Notes under the pieces: generated by a model
The model's input: only the letters and a program-made list of their open reading frames with translations
What the model was told of the DNA's origin: nothing
Database searches by the model: none
Shown: piece by piece, positions 29,321 to 37,272 of the stretch
How the letters are laid out: each line of letters opens with the position of its first letter
How positions within the stretch are numbered: position 1 is the stretch's first letter
NCBI RefSeq assembly: GCF_900163635.1
Contig: NZ_FUID01000011.1
Span: 1-37,323, forward strand
Length of the DNA stretch: 37,323 bases
Direction: 5' to 3'
DNA from: Leucobacter sp. 7(1)
GTDB taxonomy: Bacteria > Actinomycetota > Actinomycetes > Actinomycetales > Microbacteriaceae
Position numbers and translations under genes: made by a program

Positions 29321-30271
29321 TCAGATCTGCTGGAGTGCGCGGCGGCGGCGGTAGGCGCGGAGTGCCAGCGCGCTTCCCGCGAGAAACACGACAGTGGTAA
29401 CAAGACTGCCCTCGATCCCGAACGGGCCTCCGGTGATCAGGGTCGAGGCACCGGAAGCGCTCTCGTAGGTGAAGAACGAGTCGGCGGCGTTCTGGCCGGA
29501 TACCGCGACACCAAACAGGTTCCCCTGCGCCCAGTTCCAGATCCCGTGCATGGCGCAAATGCCCCAGAGGCTGCCCTCGGCGAGCGTGTAGCAACTCGCG
29601 AACACGGCAAACAGCAGCAGGTTGAGGATCGGCAGCGGGCCCATCCCCGGGTTCATGCCGTGCATCAGCGTGAACACGACGGCCTGCACTGCGATCCCGA
29701 CAAGCAGCCCAAACCTGCGCGCAACGGCCTGGGTGAGGAAACCGCGCGTGAGGATCTCCTCGGTGCTCCCCTGGAGGAGGAACCCAAGGAACATGGCGCC
29801 AATGAACAGGAGCGCGCTCGCGTCGGGTGCGGCCCAGGTGAGCGATGCTTGTCCGGTAATGAGGGGCACGATCACACACAGCACCATCATGAGGAGGCCG
29901 ACCCCCAGCCCGCGGAGGATCTGCGCTCCCGCGACAGCGCGGCGTTCAAAACCCAGGGTTGCAAAGGGGCGACGTTCTTTGGCTCGCACCCAGAGCCAGA
30001 GCGTTGCGAGGCTCGCCCCGAAGCCCAAGAGTGAAATGAGGAAACCTGGGCGGGTGGCCATCAGGCTCAGCATGTCGGCCGTGCGGGGGCCGCCAGGGGG
30101 CGCGGTGACAAAGGACTGCGTGACGAGCGCGATAGCGGTGATCACGGACTGCGCCACGAACGCAAACAGTATGACCACGAGTGCCATGATCACCCCGGTG
30201 GGGCGCTGGGCCTGGTGCATGCCCGCGGTGGGGGCTGGCAGGGTGTGTGCGGGGACAATGCGACTGGCCAT
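29321..30271 (-). CDS. CPBP-family intramembrane metalloprotease
   Basis: A 316-residue membrane protein with about eight membrane segments. The CPBP (Abi, CAAX-protease-like) motifs are in order: EE171-172xxxR176 in STEEILTRG, His204 in LMHGMN, and His242/Asn246 in MHGIWNWAQG. Such proteins process prenylated or secreted peptides, or serve in self-immunity to bacteriocins. ATG 30271 has GGAG about 9 nt upstream. No peptide or bacteriocin gene is visible nearby, so the substrate is unknown. It is divergent from the padR operon across a 362-bp gap with a DnaA-box cluster. Confidence 0.85.
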   Translation of the reverse strand: MASRIVPAHTLPAPTAGMHQAQRPTGVIMALVVILFAFVAQSVITAIALVTQSFVTAPPGGPRTADMLSLMATRPGFLISLLGFGASLATLWLWVRAKERRPFATLGFERRAVAGAQILRGLGVGLLMMVLCVIVPLITGQASLTWAAPDASALLFIGAMFLGFLLQGSTEEILTRGFLTQAVARRFGLLVGIAVQAVVFTLMHGMNPGMGPLPILNLLLFAVFASCYTLAEGSLWGICAMHGIWNWAQGNLFGVAVSGQNAADSFFTYESASGASTLITGGPFGIEGSLVTTVVFLAGSALALRAYRRRRALQQI

Positions 30272-30328
30272 AACTTTAGACTCCGTCTATAGATGTATTG
30301 CATCCCAATATAGGGCCAGCGAGCCGCC

Positions 30329-30434
30329 TGTGCACAACTTTTTCGACCCTGGCGGGGACTTTATAGCGGTGCTGCGCCAGTTTCCACACTCTTCCCACAC
30401 GTTTCCCACAGAGTTATCCACAGGCTGTGGATGA
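30329..30434. other. DnaA-box cluster outside oriC
   Basis: One perfect box TTATCCACA (30414-30422) faces an 8/9 box TGTGGATGA (30426-30434), together an 8-bp-arm palindrome (30416-30432). Upstream on the same strand are related 9-mers at 30380-30388, 30391-30399 and 30402-30410 (6-7 of 9 matches), and TGTGCACAA at 30329-30337 (8/9 on the minus strand). dnaA and dnaN are not nearby, so this is more likely a DnaA-binding or titration site than the origin. The rest of the 30272-30633 gap holds the two divergent promoters and no gene. Confidence 0.6.
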
Positions 30435-30598
30435 ATTACACGGCTGTAGTTCAGCCGGGCGTGGCGGGCTCGTGGCTGGATGTTGAGTGGGGGTGACGGG
30501 AGCGGGCTCGTGTTGCGAGTGCGGGGGTCGTCGACTCGTTGCCCACGAGTTCGGTGCGGGCGTTGTCGTTGAGTGCGGTCATTTTGCGCGAGGAGCGG

Positions 30599-30627
30599 TT
30601 GACGTACTCAAATGAATTGAATATTCT
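30599..30627 (+). promoter_or_regulatory. padR promoter, leaderless
   Basis: TTGACG (30599-30604) and TATTCT (30622-30627) are 17 bp apart, and the -10 ends 6 nt before ATG 30634. The spacer contains TCAA-N5-TTGA (30609-30621 region), a possible PadR operator. Confidence 0.7.
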
Positions 30628-30633
30628 CCATGC

Positions 30634-30993
30634 ATGACTATCCCAGAGATGCGAGAACCCACGTTCCTGATCCTCACGGCCCTTGCCGGGGGGCGAAAGC
30701 ACGGGTACGCCCTGATTGCAGAGGCTGACGTGTTGTCTGGTGGCAGCGTGCGGTTGAAGGTTGGGACGCTCTATGCCGCGCTCGAGCGGCTGGCCGGGCA
30801 GGGGCTCGTGGTCGCTGCGGGCGAGGAGATTGCCGACGGGCGGGCGCGGCGGTACTACCAGCTCACGGATGCCGGAGCGGCGGCCCTCGAGGATGCCGCA
30901 GCGCGCTCGGCAAGGATCGCCGCAGAAGCGCGGGATCGGCTCGCGGCGCGGCGGAGCAGAGCGGTCCGCGGCTCGGGGCTGGGGTTCGCATGA
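30634..30993 (+). CDS. PadR-family transcriptional regulator
   Basis: A 119-residue winged-helix regulator. The block EPTFLILTALAGGRKHGYALIAEADVLSGGSVRLKVGTLYAALERLAGQGLVV, followed by RARRYYQLTDAGAAAL, is diagnostic of PadR. A C-terminal helix (ARSARIAAEARDRLAARRSR) would give dimerisation. It has an excellent promoter and no ribosome site. The stop overlaps the next gene, a membrane protein, by 4 bp. PadR regulators paired with a membrane gene usually repress their own operon. Confidence 0.92.
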   Translation: MTIPEMREPTFLILTALAGGRKHGYALIAEADVLSGGSVRLKVGTLYAALERLAGQGLVVAAGEEIADGRARRYYQLTDAGAAALEDAAARSARIAAEARDRLAARRSRAVRGSGLGFA

Positions 30994-31928
30994 GTGTGAG
31001 TGTCCAGCGACAGATCGAACGGGCCTTCCGGTTTCACCCGCGGGCCTGGCGGGACGCGCACGAGGCCGTGGCGATTGGCGTGCTGGGGGATGCCGCGGAG
31101 GCGGCGGGCTGGAGTTGCGTCCCACGTGCGGAGCGGTGGGCGATCGCCCGGCACGCCGCGGTGCTGTGGCTAAGTGGGATGTTGAGTCCGGTGTCCCGCG
31201 CCCTGTTGGCCTCGCTCGCGTTCGGCTCCGGTGCGGCCGCGGGCGCCGTGTACCTCCTCGCTTTTGTGCTGCGGCCTCGGGGTGATGAAGTGCTCCTGTC
31301 GCCCCAGGGGTCGATCGCAGCTGGGGCTGTGCTTGTCGGGGTGTGGCTCAGCGCGGCAGCGCTGTTCGGCTTCGGGGTGCGGCGTGGGGCCCGTGGCCTC
31401 GTGGCGCTCGCGCTGGGGTTCGCCCTGGCACTTCTCGTCACTCGATATGTCGCCACCGACGCACTTCTGCCCTCGGCGGTGACGCTGGTGCTCTTCGCGT
31501 TGCTGGCCGGCTTGGCGCTTCTCGGGCGGCTCCGCGCGCGCTGGGTCTGGGGTTCCGCTGTCGCAACGCTCGCGAGCTTCGGGGGCCTCGTGTGCGCCCC
31601 GGTGTTGTTCGGCGGGAGGGTTGCGGCGCTCGACTCGATGATGTGGGCGCAGGCGTCGCGGTGGATCCTGCTCGGTGTCGGGCTCGCGCTGTTCGCGGCG
31701 CTGGCTCTCACCTGGGGTGGTAGGTCGAGTCAGGCCCGTGCGGTCGCGGTCGCGGTGACCCCCTGGATGGTTGCGGCGGTGCTGGGAGCACGCTTCGAGT
31801 TCTCGCTCGGGGAAACGCTGGTCGCTATCGCTGGGTGGTTCGCACTGACCGTGGCGGTGTTTCTCGGTAGCCGCGGGTCTCGGATCTCGGCATCCGCGCT
31901 CGTGGTCGGGGGTCGATCCGGCGCTTGA
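30990..31928 (+). CDS. Membrane protein co-transcribed with padR
   Basis: A 312-residue protein, coupled to padR by an ATGA overlap. About 55 soluble residues (VSVQRQIERAFRFHPRAWRDAHEAVAIGVLGDAAEAAG, reminiscent of the short domain in front of PadR-linked permeases) are followed by about seven or eight membrane segments. I do not recognise a named family. Gene order suggests it is the target of PadR, perhaps an envelope-stress or drug-response membrane protein, but no function can be assigned. Confidence 0.8.
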   Translation: MSVSVQRQIERAFRFHPRAWRDAHEAVAIGVLGDAAEAAGWSCVPRAERWAIARHAAVLWLSGMLSPVSRALLASLAFGSGAAAGAVYLLAFVLRPRGDEVLLSPQGSIAAGAVLVGVWLSAAALFGFGVRRGARGLVALALGFALALLVTRYVATDALLPSAVTLVLFALLAGLALLGRLRARWVWGSAVATLASFGGLVCAPVLFGGRVAALDSMMWAQASRWILLGVGLALFAALALTWGGRSSQARAVAVAVTPWMVAAVLGARFEFSLGETLVAIAGWFALTVAVFLGSRGSRISASALVVGGRSGA

Positions 31929-31972
31929 CATCGCCTCACTCACCTCGTAGGTTCATTAGTGAAGTAATGAAC
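31925..31972 (+). promoter_or_regulatory. Promoter and GntR (YtrA-type) operator
   Basis: A consensus -35 TTGACA (31925-31930) and TAGGTT (31948-31953) are 17 bp apart. GTTCATTA (31951-31958) and TAATGAAC (31965-31972) form a perfect 8-bp-arm inverted repeat, 6-bp spacer, that overlaps the -10 and the transcription start. The regulator encoded just downstream probably binds here and represses its own operon. Confidence 0.75.
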
Positions 31973-31989
31973 CAGTGAACGAGGTGATG

Positions 31990-32355
31990 ATGTTCGACGA
32001 TACGCGGCCGATCTTCCTGCAGCTCGCAGACCGGATCGCCGACGAGGTATTGCGTGGGATCTACGCGGAGGGCGAGCAAGTGCCCTCCACCAACGAGCTC
32101 GCCGCGCACCTCCGCATCAATCCCGCGACCGCGGGAAAGGCGCTCACCCTGCTCGTTGAGCAGGGTGTGCTCTTCAAAAAACGCGGGATCGGCATGTTCG
32201 TCTCTCCCGGGGCGCGTGCGCAGATCTCGCAGGATCGACAGCGCGCGTTCACCGAGCGGTTCATTGAGCCGCTGCTCGCCGAGGCCCGCAGCCTCGGGCT
32301 CACCACCGAAGCACTGATTGCACTGATCACCACACAGGGAGGGGCGGACGCATGA
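31990..32355 (+). CDS. GntR-family regulator, YtrA subgroup
   Basis: A 121-residue protein: a GntR winged helix (RPIFLQLADRIADEVLRGIYAEGEQVPSTNELAAHLRINPATAGKALTLLVEQGVLFKKRGIGMFV) and a short helical C-terminal dimer domain, the short tail typical of YtrA regulators. ATG 31990 (MFDDTRP) is preferred because GAGGTGAT, which matches the anti-Shine-Dalgarno well, lies just upstream; GTG 31975 is also in frame. It overlaps the ABC ATPase gene by 4 bp. Confidence 0.88.
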   Translation: MFDDTRPIFLQLADRIADEVLRGIYAEGEQVPSTNELAAHLRINPATAGKALTLLVEQGVLFKKRGIGMFVSPGARAQISQDRQRAFTERFIEPLLAEARSLGLTTEALIALITTQGGADA

Positions 32356-33275
32356 CCTCGATCGCCATACAGACCCGCGAGCTCGCTCGAAGCTATCGCG
32401 GCGCGACCGCACTGGACGGGGTAACACTCGACATCCAGGCCGACGTGATTACCGGACTCCTCGGGCGCAACGGCGCAGGGAAAACGACACTCATGTCGCT
32501 GCTCACCGCGCAGGATCGCCCGAGCTCGGGCAGCGTCACCATCGACGGACACGATCCGTTCGAGCGCGCAGAGACAATCGAGCGGATGTGTTTCGTGCGT
32601 GACAACCAGCGCTACCCAGACGATTACAAGCTGAAGCACGCAATCCAGGCGGCCCGCATTTTCTACCCCAACTGGTCGCAGGAGCTCGCGGATCGCCTGA
32701 TCGCACAGTTCCGCATTCCCGCGAAACCGATCGTGAAGAAGTTCTCCCGCGGACAGCTCTCGGCGCTCGGCATTGTGCTGGGCCTTGCCTCGCGTGCTCC
32801 GATTACCTTTTTCGACGAGCCGTACCTGGGCCTCGACGCGACCGCGCGCAGTATCTTCTATGACGAGCTGCTGCGTGACTACGTCGAGCACCCGCGCACA
32901 ATCATTCTCTCGACGCATCTGATCGACGAGATGGACCGCCTCCTGGAACGCGTGATTGTGCTGGACCAGGGGCGCGTTGTGCGGCACGCCGACGTGGAAG
33001 AGCTCCGCGGCGGCGCCTACCAGGTCGCGGGAAAGGCGGCAGGACTCACCGAGTTCCTCGTGGGACGCCCCGTGCTGTCGCGGCGGGGGATCGGCGGTCT
33101 CGCGTCCGCGGTCGTCTCGGAGCCGCCCACACCCGACGCCCGAGCCGCCGCAGAAGGTGCCGGGCTCGAGATCACCCCGGTCTCGCTCCAGGACCTCGTC
33201 GCTGCCTACGGACTGGGCGATGACGCGCAGGCCGCCGCGACCGACTCGCCCCACGCTGAAGGGATCAGCTCATGA
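32352..33275 (+). CDS. ABC transporter ATPase (YtrB-like)
   Basis: A 307-residue ATP-binding protein. Walker A GRNGAGKT is at 38-45, Walker B ITFFDEP at 151-157, and the switch His is in ILSTHLID. The signature is FSRGQ (131-135), not LSGGQ, as in many exporters of the YtrB/BcrA group. About 75 C-terminal residues form an extra domain (LVGRPVLSRRGIGGLASAVVSEPPT...). Coupled to its neighbours by 4-bp overlaps. YtrA-YtrB systems respond to cell-wall antibiotics in Firmicutes; the role here is inferred from that. Confidence 0.88.
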   Translation: MTSIAIQTRELARSYRGATALDGVTLDIQADVITGLLGRNGAGKTTLMSLLTAQDRPSSGSVTIDGHDPFERAETIERMCFVRDNQRYPDDYKLKHAIQAARIFYPNWSQELADRLIAQFRIPAKPIVKKFSRGQLSALGIVLGLASRAPITFFDEPYLGLDATARSIFYDELLRDYVEHPRTIILSTHLIDEMDRLLERVIVLDQGRVVRHADVEELRGGAYQVAGKAAGLTEFLVGRPVLSRRGIGGLASAVVSEPPTPDARAAAEGAGLEITPVSLQDLVAAYGLGDDAQAAATDSPHAEGISS

Positions 33276-33985
33276 ACCGCATCTTGAAGGTCACTCGGCT
33301 CCACCTGAACCGGCTGACGAACTTTCTCGGCACCCCGGCGGTGATTCTCGGTGTGGTGCTGCTCGTGTCGATCATCATCGCGCTCGCGATCCAGCGCGCC
33401 ACGGGCCTTCCGAGCGACAGCGCCGAGTACATCGACGGGGCCCGGATGAACATGGGCGTGGTCTGGTCGCTGCCCGGTTTCCTGATCTACTACGGTGTAC
33501 AGGCGGTCGCGACTACGTACCCGTTCGCGCTGGCGCTCGGCACCACGCGCCGCAACTTCATCATCGGCACGATGCTGTCAAACGCCCTGCAGGCGGCCTA
33601 CGTCGCGGTGATGCTCGTCATCTTGCTTGGCCTGGAACTCGCAACCGGGCACTGGTTCTCCAATACGTACGTGCTCGACACCTACGCCGTCGGCTCGGGA
33701 AATCCGTGGATCCTCGCGGCCTCCGGGTTCCTCGGGGTGCTCTTCTGCCTCACCGTTGGTGGCCTGTTCGGCGCGATCTGGGTGCGCTTCGGGGCGAAGG
33801 GGCCGGCCGTACTCGGCCTCGGGCTTGGCCTGGCGCTCGCGCTGGTGCTGCTCGCGCTCGCTCCGAATCTCGGCGAGATCATCGGCGGACTGACCCGCGG
33901 CGGGCTCGCACTCGGCGCGCTCGTGGTGATCCTGGTCAGCCTGGTTGGCACCTGGTTCGCAATGCGCCGGGCCTCGGTGCGCTGA
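33272..33985 (+). CDS. ABC transporter membrane subunit (YtrA-operon permease)
   Basis: A 237-residue protein with about six membrane segments, partner of the upstream ATPase. It starts MNRILKVTRLHLNRLTNFLGTPAVILGVVLLVSIIIALAIQ and contains LALGTTRRNFIIGTMLSN, a short loop common in ABC-2-type permeases after TM3. It overlaps the ATPase stop by 4 bp. Its stop codon lies in the loop of the terminator hairpin that follows. Substrate unknown. Confidence 0.85.
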   Translation: MNRILKVTRLHLNRLTNFLGTPAVILGVVLLVSIIIALAIQRATGLPSDSAEYIDGARMNMGVVWSLPGFLIYYGVQAVATTYPFALALGTTRRNFIIGTMLSNALQAAYVAVMLVILLGLELATGHWFSNTYVLDTYAVGSGNPWILAASGFLGVLFCLTVGGLFGAIWVRFGAKGPAVLGLGLGLALALVLLALAPNLGEIIGGLTRGGLALGALVVILVSLVGTWFAMRRASVR

Positions 33986-33998
33986 CGCGCACCGAGGC
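33971..33998. terminator. Terminator with the permease stop codon in its loop
   Basis: GCCTCGGTGCG (33971-33981) pairs with CGCACCGAGGC (33988-33998) around CTGACG, which contains the permease TGA (33983-33985). It ends 7 bp before the convergent hydrolase stop, so it may serve both directions. Confidence 0.75.
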
Positions 33999-34005
33999 AC
34001 CCGCC

Positions 34006-35010
34006 TCAACTCGCAAGAAGTCGGGCCGGGTTCGCGACCATGATGGTGGTGAACTCGGCCTCGCTCAGCCCGGCCGTGAGGAGGGACGCGCGGAACTCTC
34101 CCATCACGAGGCCGAAACCGTGCCCGCCGAAGGCGCGCAGCAGGGACGGGACACAGACGTCGTGCGCCAGAAGGATCCGCTCCAGGTGTCCGGCACGCAC
34201 GAGCGCCAGGACCTGCGCCACGCGGTGCTCCACGGAGTACGCCGCGTTCGAGTAGATCGTGTCGATCCCCACATAGTGCCCGCGATCCGCAAGCTCGACC
34301 GCGTACTCCACGCTCGGGACCGTGTCGACGTGGCCGATCGCGATCCGCTCGGGCGCAACGCCGCAGCTGGTGAGCAGCTCCGACTGCTCCAGCCCGACCT
34401 TCCAGCGCGCCGCGTGCGTGTAGATCGCCGCCCCGGTGGCTCGGTGTGCGACCGCCGCGGCGCGGAACACCTGCGCCTCGGTCTCGCTGATGAACCACTT
34501 ATCGGCACCAACCTCACCGATCAGCCCGGCCTTGATCCCGGTGTCGCCGAAGCCGACAGTGAGATCGTGCACAATCTCGTCCGCGAGGCCGTCTACGCCG
34601 AGCCGTGCCACCAGATCCGGGTCGATGAACGGATCCCGGTACCTCCCGGTGCCGAGCACCACGTGGACCCCTGTCGCTTCGCTGATCCGACGCACGCCCT
34701 CGATGGCGCGGGGGTTCCGAGTTTGCCCTGGCGAGCGCGCGTCGAAGTCGGGTGCCGAATCCAGTGTGGAGCCGGGCGTGAGCTCGGCGGTTGTCAGGTC
34801 GAAGATCGTGCCGCCGCCCTGCGCGCGAAACACGGCGAGTTCCTGCGTCATCAGTGTCTCGTCGTGGAGCAGGCCGTCGCCCCTGCGCTCCGCCATGAGG
34901 TTGATGAAGAGGTGCTCGTGGGAGAGCGTCGGCCCGAGGTCAGCGAGCGGCACGGGGCCGGTCGCGGTCTCGACGAAACCCGTGGGGAGGGGAAGTGCGT
35001 CGTGTGTCAC
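34006..35010 (-). CDS. Phosphotriesterase-family metal-dependent hydrolase
   Basis: A 334-residue TIM-barrel amidohydrolase. The binuclear metal site is complete: His31/His33 (LSHEHLF), Glu166 (AGLIGEVGADKW) as the bridging residue, His199 (IYTHAA), His227 (IGHVD) and Asp284 (LLAHDVC). A bridging Glu instead of carboxylated Lys places it with Php and PTER rather than true phosphotriesterases or lactonases. Mammalian PTER hydrolyses N-acetyltaurine, but family substrates vary. GTG 35010 is chosen because GAGGGG lies 7 nt upstream and the frame before it overlaps the aminotransferase. It starts 11 bp after that gene's stop, so the two form an operon. Confidence 0.85.
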   Translation of the reverse strand: MTHDALPLPTGFVETATGPVPLADLGPTLSHEHLFINLMAERRGDGLLHDETLMTQELAVFRAQGGGTIFDLTTAELTPGSTLDSAPDFDARSPGQTRNPRAIEGVRRISEATGVHVVLGTGRYRDPFIDPDLVARLGVDGLADEIVHDLTVGFGDTGIKAGLIGEVGADKWFISETEAQVFRAAAVAHRATGAAIYTHAARWKVGLEQSELLTSCGVAPERIAIGHVDTVPSVEYAVELADRGHYVGIDTIYSNAAYSVEHRVAQVLALVRAGHLERILLAHDVCVPSLLRAFGGHGFGLVMGEFRASLLTAGLSEAEFTTIMVANPARLLAS

Positions 35011-35021
35011 CGGGGGTCCCC

Positions 35022-36353
35022 TCAGCTCGTCGGCAGTCCGAGCTCGCGCTCCAGGGCCACGAGCGTGTCGTCCAAGATCGAGAGAATCTGGTCCACCTGC
35101 TCCGCGGTCACGATCATCGGCGGGCACACAAGAAAGTGATCTCCGCTCTTGCCGCCTCGGGTGCGGCGAGAGTACAGGATCAGGCCGCGTTCGAAGGCGA
35201 GCTCCACCATGCGCTCGTGGGCGTTGAGCTCGGCGGGTAGCGGCTCCATCGTGTCCCGGTCGGCCACGAATTCGGCGGCCAGGAGGAGGCCCTTGCCCCG
35301 CACGTCCCCGATCACCGGGTGACGCTCCGCGAGTTCGCGCAGCCCGGCGAGGAGGCGCTCGCCCATGAGTGTGGTGTTGCTCAGCAGGTCGAGCCTGTCG
35401 ATCTCGCCCAGGACGGCGAGGCCGGCGGCGCTCGCCAGCGGGTTGCCCGCGTAGGTGTGGCCGTGTGCGAAGCCGCCACCCGCGAGTACGGGCTCGACGA
35501 TGCGGTCGGGCGCGATCATGGCACCGAGCGGGGTGTACCCGGCCCCGAGGCCCTTCGACAGCGCAACGATGTCGGGACGGCAGCCCCAGTGGTCGCCCGC
35601 GAGGTAGGTGCCGGTACGCCCGGCCCCGCTCATTACCTCATCGTGGATGAGGAGGATCCCGTAGCGGTCGCAGATTTCGCGGACGCGAGCGTAGTAGCTG
35701 TCGGGGGCCACCAGGGCACCTGTGGTGGCCCCACCAACGGGCTCCATGATGAATGCGAGGACGCTTTCCGGGCCCTCGGCGAGGATCTGTGTCTCGAGCA
35801 TGTCGGCGTATCGGAGCCCGCGCTCCGCCATCGTGAGGGTGTCGCGGTCGAGATATGCGGTGGGGGCTGGGATTTTCGGCATCGGCTGCATCATGGGGAG
35901 GTAATGCTGCGTGAGGAGATCGTAGCCGGTCACCGCAAGCGCGCCGAGCGTGGAGCCGTGGTAGCTGGGGAAGCGGGAAATGACCTTCCAGCGCTCGGGC
36001 TGAGCGGTTGCGACGGCCCACTGGCGGGCGAGCTTGATCGCGGACTCGACGGCTTCGGAACCGCCCGACACGAAAAACACCTTGTCGAGGTCTGCAGGCA
36101 TGCGCTGCGCGAGCGCCGCCGCGAACTGCTCTGCCGGTTCGTTTTCGAATTGCAGCCGGTAGAGGAAAGTGGCGCGATCGAGCTGATCGCGCATGGCCGC
36201 GAGGACGCGCTCGTTGGAGTGGCCGATATTGACGACCATCGCTCCGCTCGCCCCGTCGATCACCGGGCGTCCTGTCTCATCCCAGATCGTGATCCCCTCA
36301 GCGCGCGTGCCGACCGGGCGGCGGCCCTTGGCCTGGTAGAAGAGGTGGGACAT
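35022..36353 (-). CDS. Class III (omega) aminotransferase
   Basis: A 443-residue PLP enzyme. Class III marks are GSEAVESAIKLARQW (98-112), YHGSTLGA (131-138), the Asp238 pyridine-nitrogen ligand in LLIHDEVMSGAGRTG, and PLP lysine Lys267 in VALSKGLGAGYTPLG. Members move amino groups from omega-amines and beta/gamma-amino acids, including taurine-pyruvate aminotransferases; the donor cannot be fixed here. ATG 36353 has AAAGGAG 7 nt upstream. First gene of a two-gene catabolic operon divergent from a GntR regulator, with repeated TGTGATCA sequences between. Confidence 0.88.
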   Translation of the reverse strand: MSHLFYQAKGRRPVGTRAEGITIWDETGRPVIDGASGAMVVNIGHSNERVLAAMRDQLDRATFLYRLQFENEPAEQFAAALAQRMPADLDKVFFVSGGSEAVESAIKLARQWAVATAQPERWKVISRFPSYHGSTLGALAVTGYDLLTQHYLPMMQPMPKIPAPTAYLDRDTLTMAERGLRYADMLETQILAEGPESVLAFIMEPVGGATTGALVAPDSYYARVREICDRYGILLIHDEVMSGAGRTGTYLAGDHWGCRPDIVALSKGLGAGYTPLGAMIAPDRIVEPVLAGGGFAHGHTYAGNPLASAAGLAVLGEIDRLDLLSNTTLMGERLLAGLRELAERHPVIGDVRGKGLLLAAEFVADRDTMEPLPAELNAHERMVELAFERGLILYSRRTRGGKSGDHFLVCPPMIVTAEQVDQILSILDDTLVALERELGLPTS

Positions 36354-36394
36354 AGTGGGGCTCCTTTGCGAACAGACGACGGGTGCGTGGTTTA

Positions 36395-36425
36395 TGATCA
36401 CACTATGTCATAAAATGTGATCACA
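36395..36425. promoter_or_regulatory. Inverted repeats between aminotransferase and GntR genes
   Basis: TGATCACA (36395-36402) and TGTGATCA (36416-36423) are 13 bp apart; the right copy is part of a perfect 10-bp palindrome TGTGATCACA (36416-36425). TTATGA (36393-36398) and TCATAA (36409-36414) form a second nested repeat. TAAAAT (36411-36416) is a possible -10 for the rightward gene. Likely binding site of the FCD regulator. Confidence 0.6.
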
Positions 36426-36483
36426 AAATAATCCGCCGCGATCCGGCAGCGCCCAGTCCGCGATCCCGCGCCACTCTGATTCA

Positions 36484-37176
36484 ATGGACACGATGACCCC
36501 CACACCGGAACCCTCTTCGAGCGCCCCCGCCCAGGCCGGCGCGCTCGAAGAGGAGGCGTACGCTGCGCTCCGCCACGCGCTCCTCTTCGGTGGGTTCGCG
36601 CCGGGTGAGCGCCTCTCGATTCGCGGGGTCGCCGCACGGCTCGACCTCAGCCCCATGCCGGTACGCGCCGCGATCCGTCGCCTGGTGAGCGAGCACGCCC
36701 TCGACACCACGCCCGCGGGAACCGCTGTTGTTCCACACCTCACCCGAGAGCAGTTCCGGGAACTGACCGGGCTGCGGGCGCGCCTCGAGCCGCACGCGCT
36801 TGAACTTGCGGTGCCACACCTAGCCGAGCCTGAGCTTGCCGCGCTGCAGGGTCATCTTGAGACGTTCGCCGCGGCCAAAGCTGCCGGGGATCCTGCGGCC
36901 ACCCAGCGCGCCGACACCGAGTTTCTGTTCACGCTGTTTCGGGCCGCGCACTCCCCGCTCCTGCTCGGCTTTATCGAGAGCCTGTGGCTGCGCCGCGGCC
37001 CCCTGTTCTGGGAGGCGCGCTGGGTGCTCCTGAGTACAAGCTCCCTGCATGCCCGCCACGCCGATATCCTCGCGGCCCTCCGCGACGGCAATGTGGCGGG
37101 GGCGTCTGCGGCGCTCGCCGACGATATTGAGCGCACCGCTGAGGTGTTGCTCGCGTCGCACCCGTTCGGTGCTTAG
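36484..37176 (+). CDS. GntR-family regulator with FCD domain
   Basis: A 230-residue regulator. An N-terminal winged helix (EEEAYAALRHALLFGGFAPGERLSIRGVAARLDLSPMPVRAAIRRLVSEHAL, about 22-75) is followed by an all-helical FCD ligand domain (EQFRELTGLRARLEPHALELAV..., with RADTEFLFTLFRAAHSP and SLHARHADILAALRDGN carrying the Asp/His metal-site positions). FCD regulators usually bind carboxylates or related catabolic intermediates. It is divergent from the aminotransferase-hydrolase operon, which it most likely represses. No ribosome site precedes ATG 36484; the transcript may be leaderless or start at ATG 36493. Confidence 0.88.
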   Translation: MDTMTPTPEPSSSAPAQAGALEEEAYAALRHALLFGGFAPGERLSIRGVAARLDLSPMPVRAAIRRLVSEHALDTTPAGTAVVPHLTREQFRELTGLRARLEPHALELAVPHLAEPELAALQGHLETFAAAKAAGDPAATQRADTEFLFTLFRAAHSPLLLGFIESLWLRRGPLFWEARWVLLSTSSLHARHADILAALRDGNVAGASAALADDIERTAEVLLASHPFGA

Positions 37177-37272
37177 GTGTACCCGCGCATCCCGGCGCAT
37201 CCCCGCCCGCTCCCGCCCCGTGGAGCAGCGTCGAAGGGACGCAGATTGGGGTGTGAAGGCAGGCGGTTTCAG

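Noticed and set aside
30329-30434. Chromosomal origin of replication
   Set aside because: Box cluster is present, but there is no dnaA, dnaN or rpmH nearby and no clear AT-rich unwinding region.
32956-35139. Plus-strand frame of 727 codons
   Set aside because: It spans an ABC ATPase, a permease, a terminator and the antisense of a hydrolase; no domain is visible.
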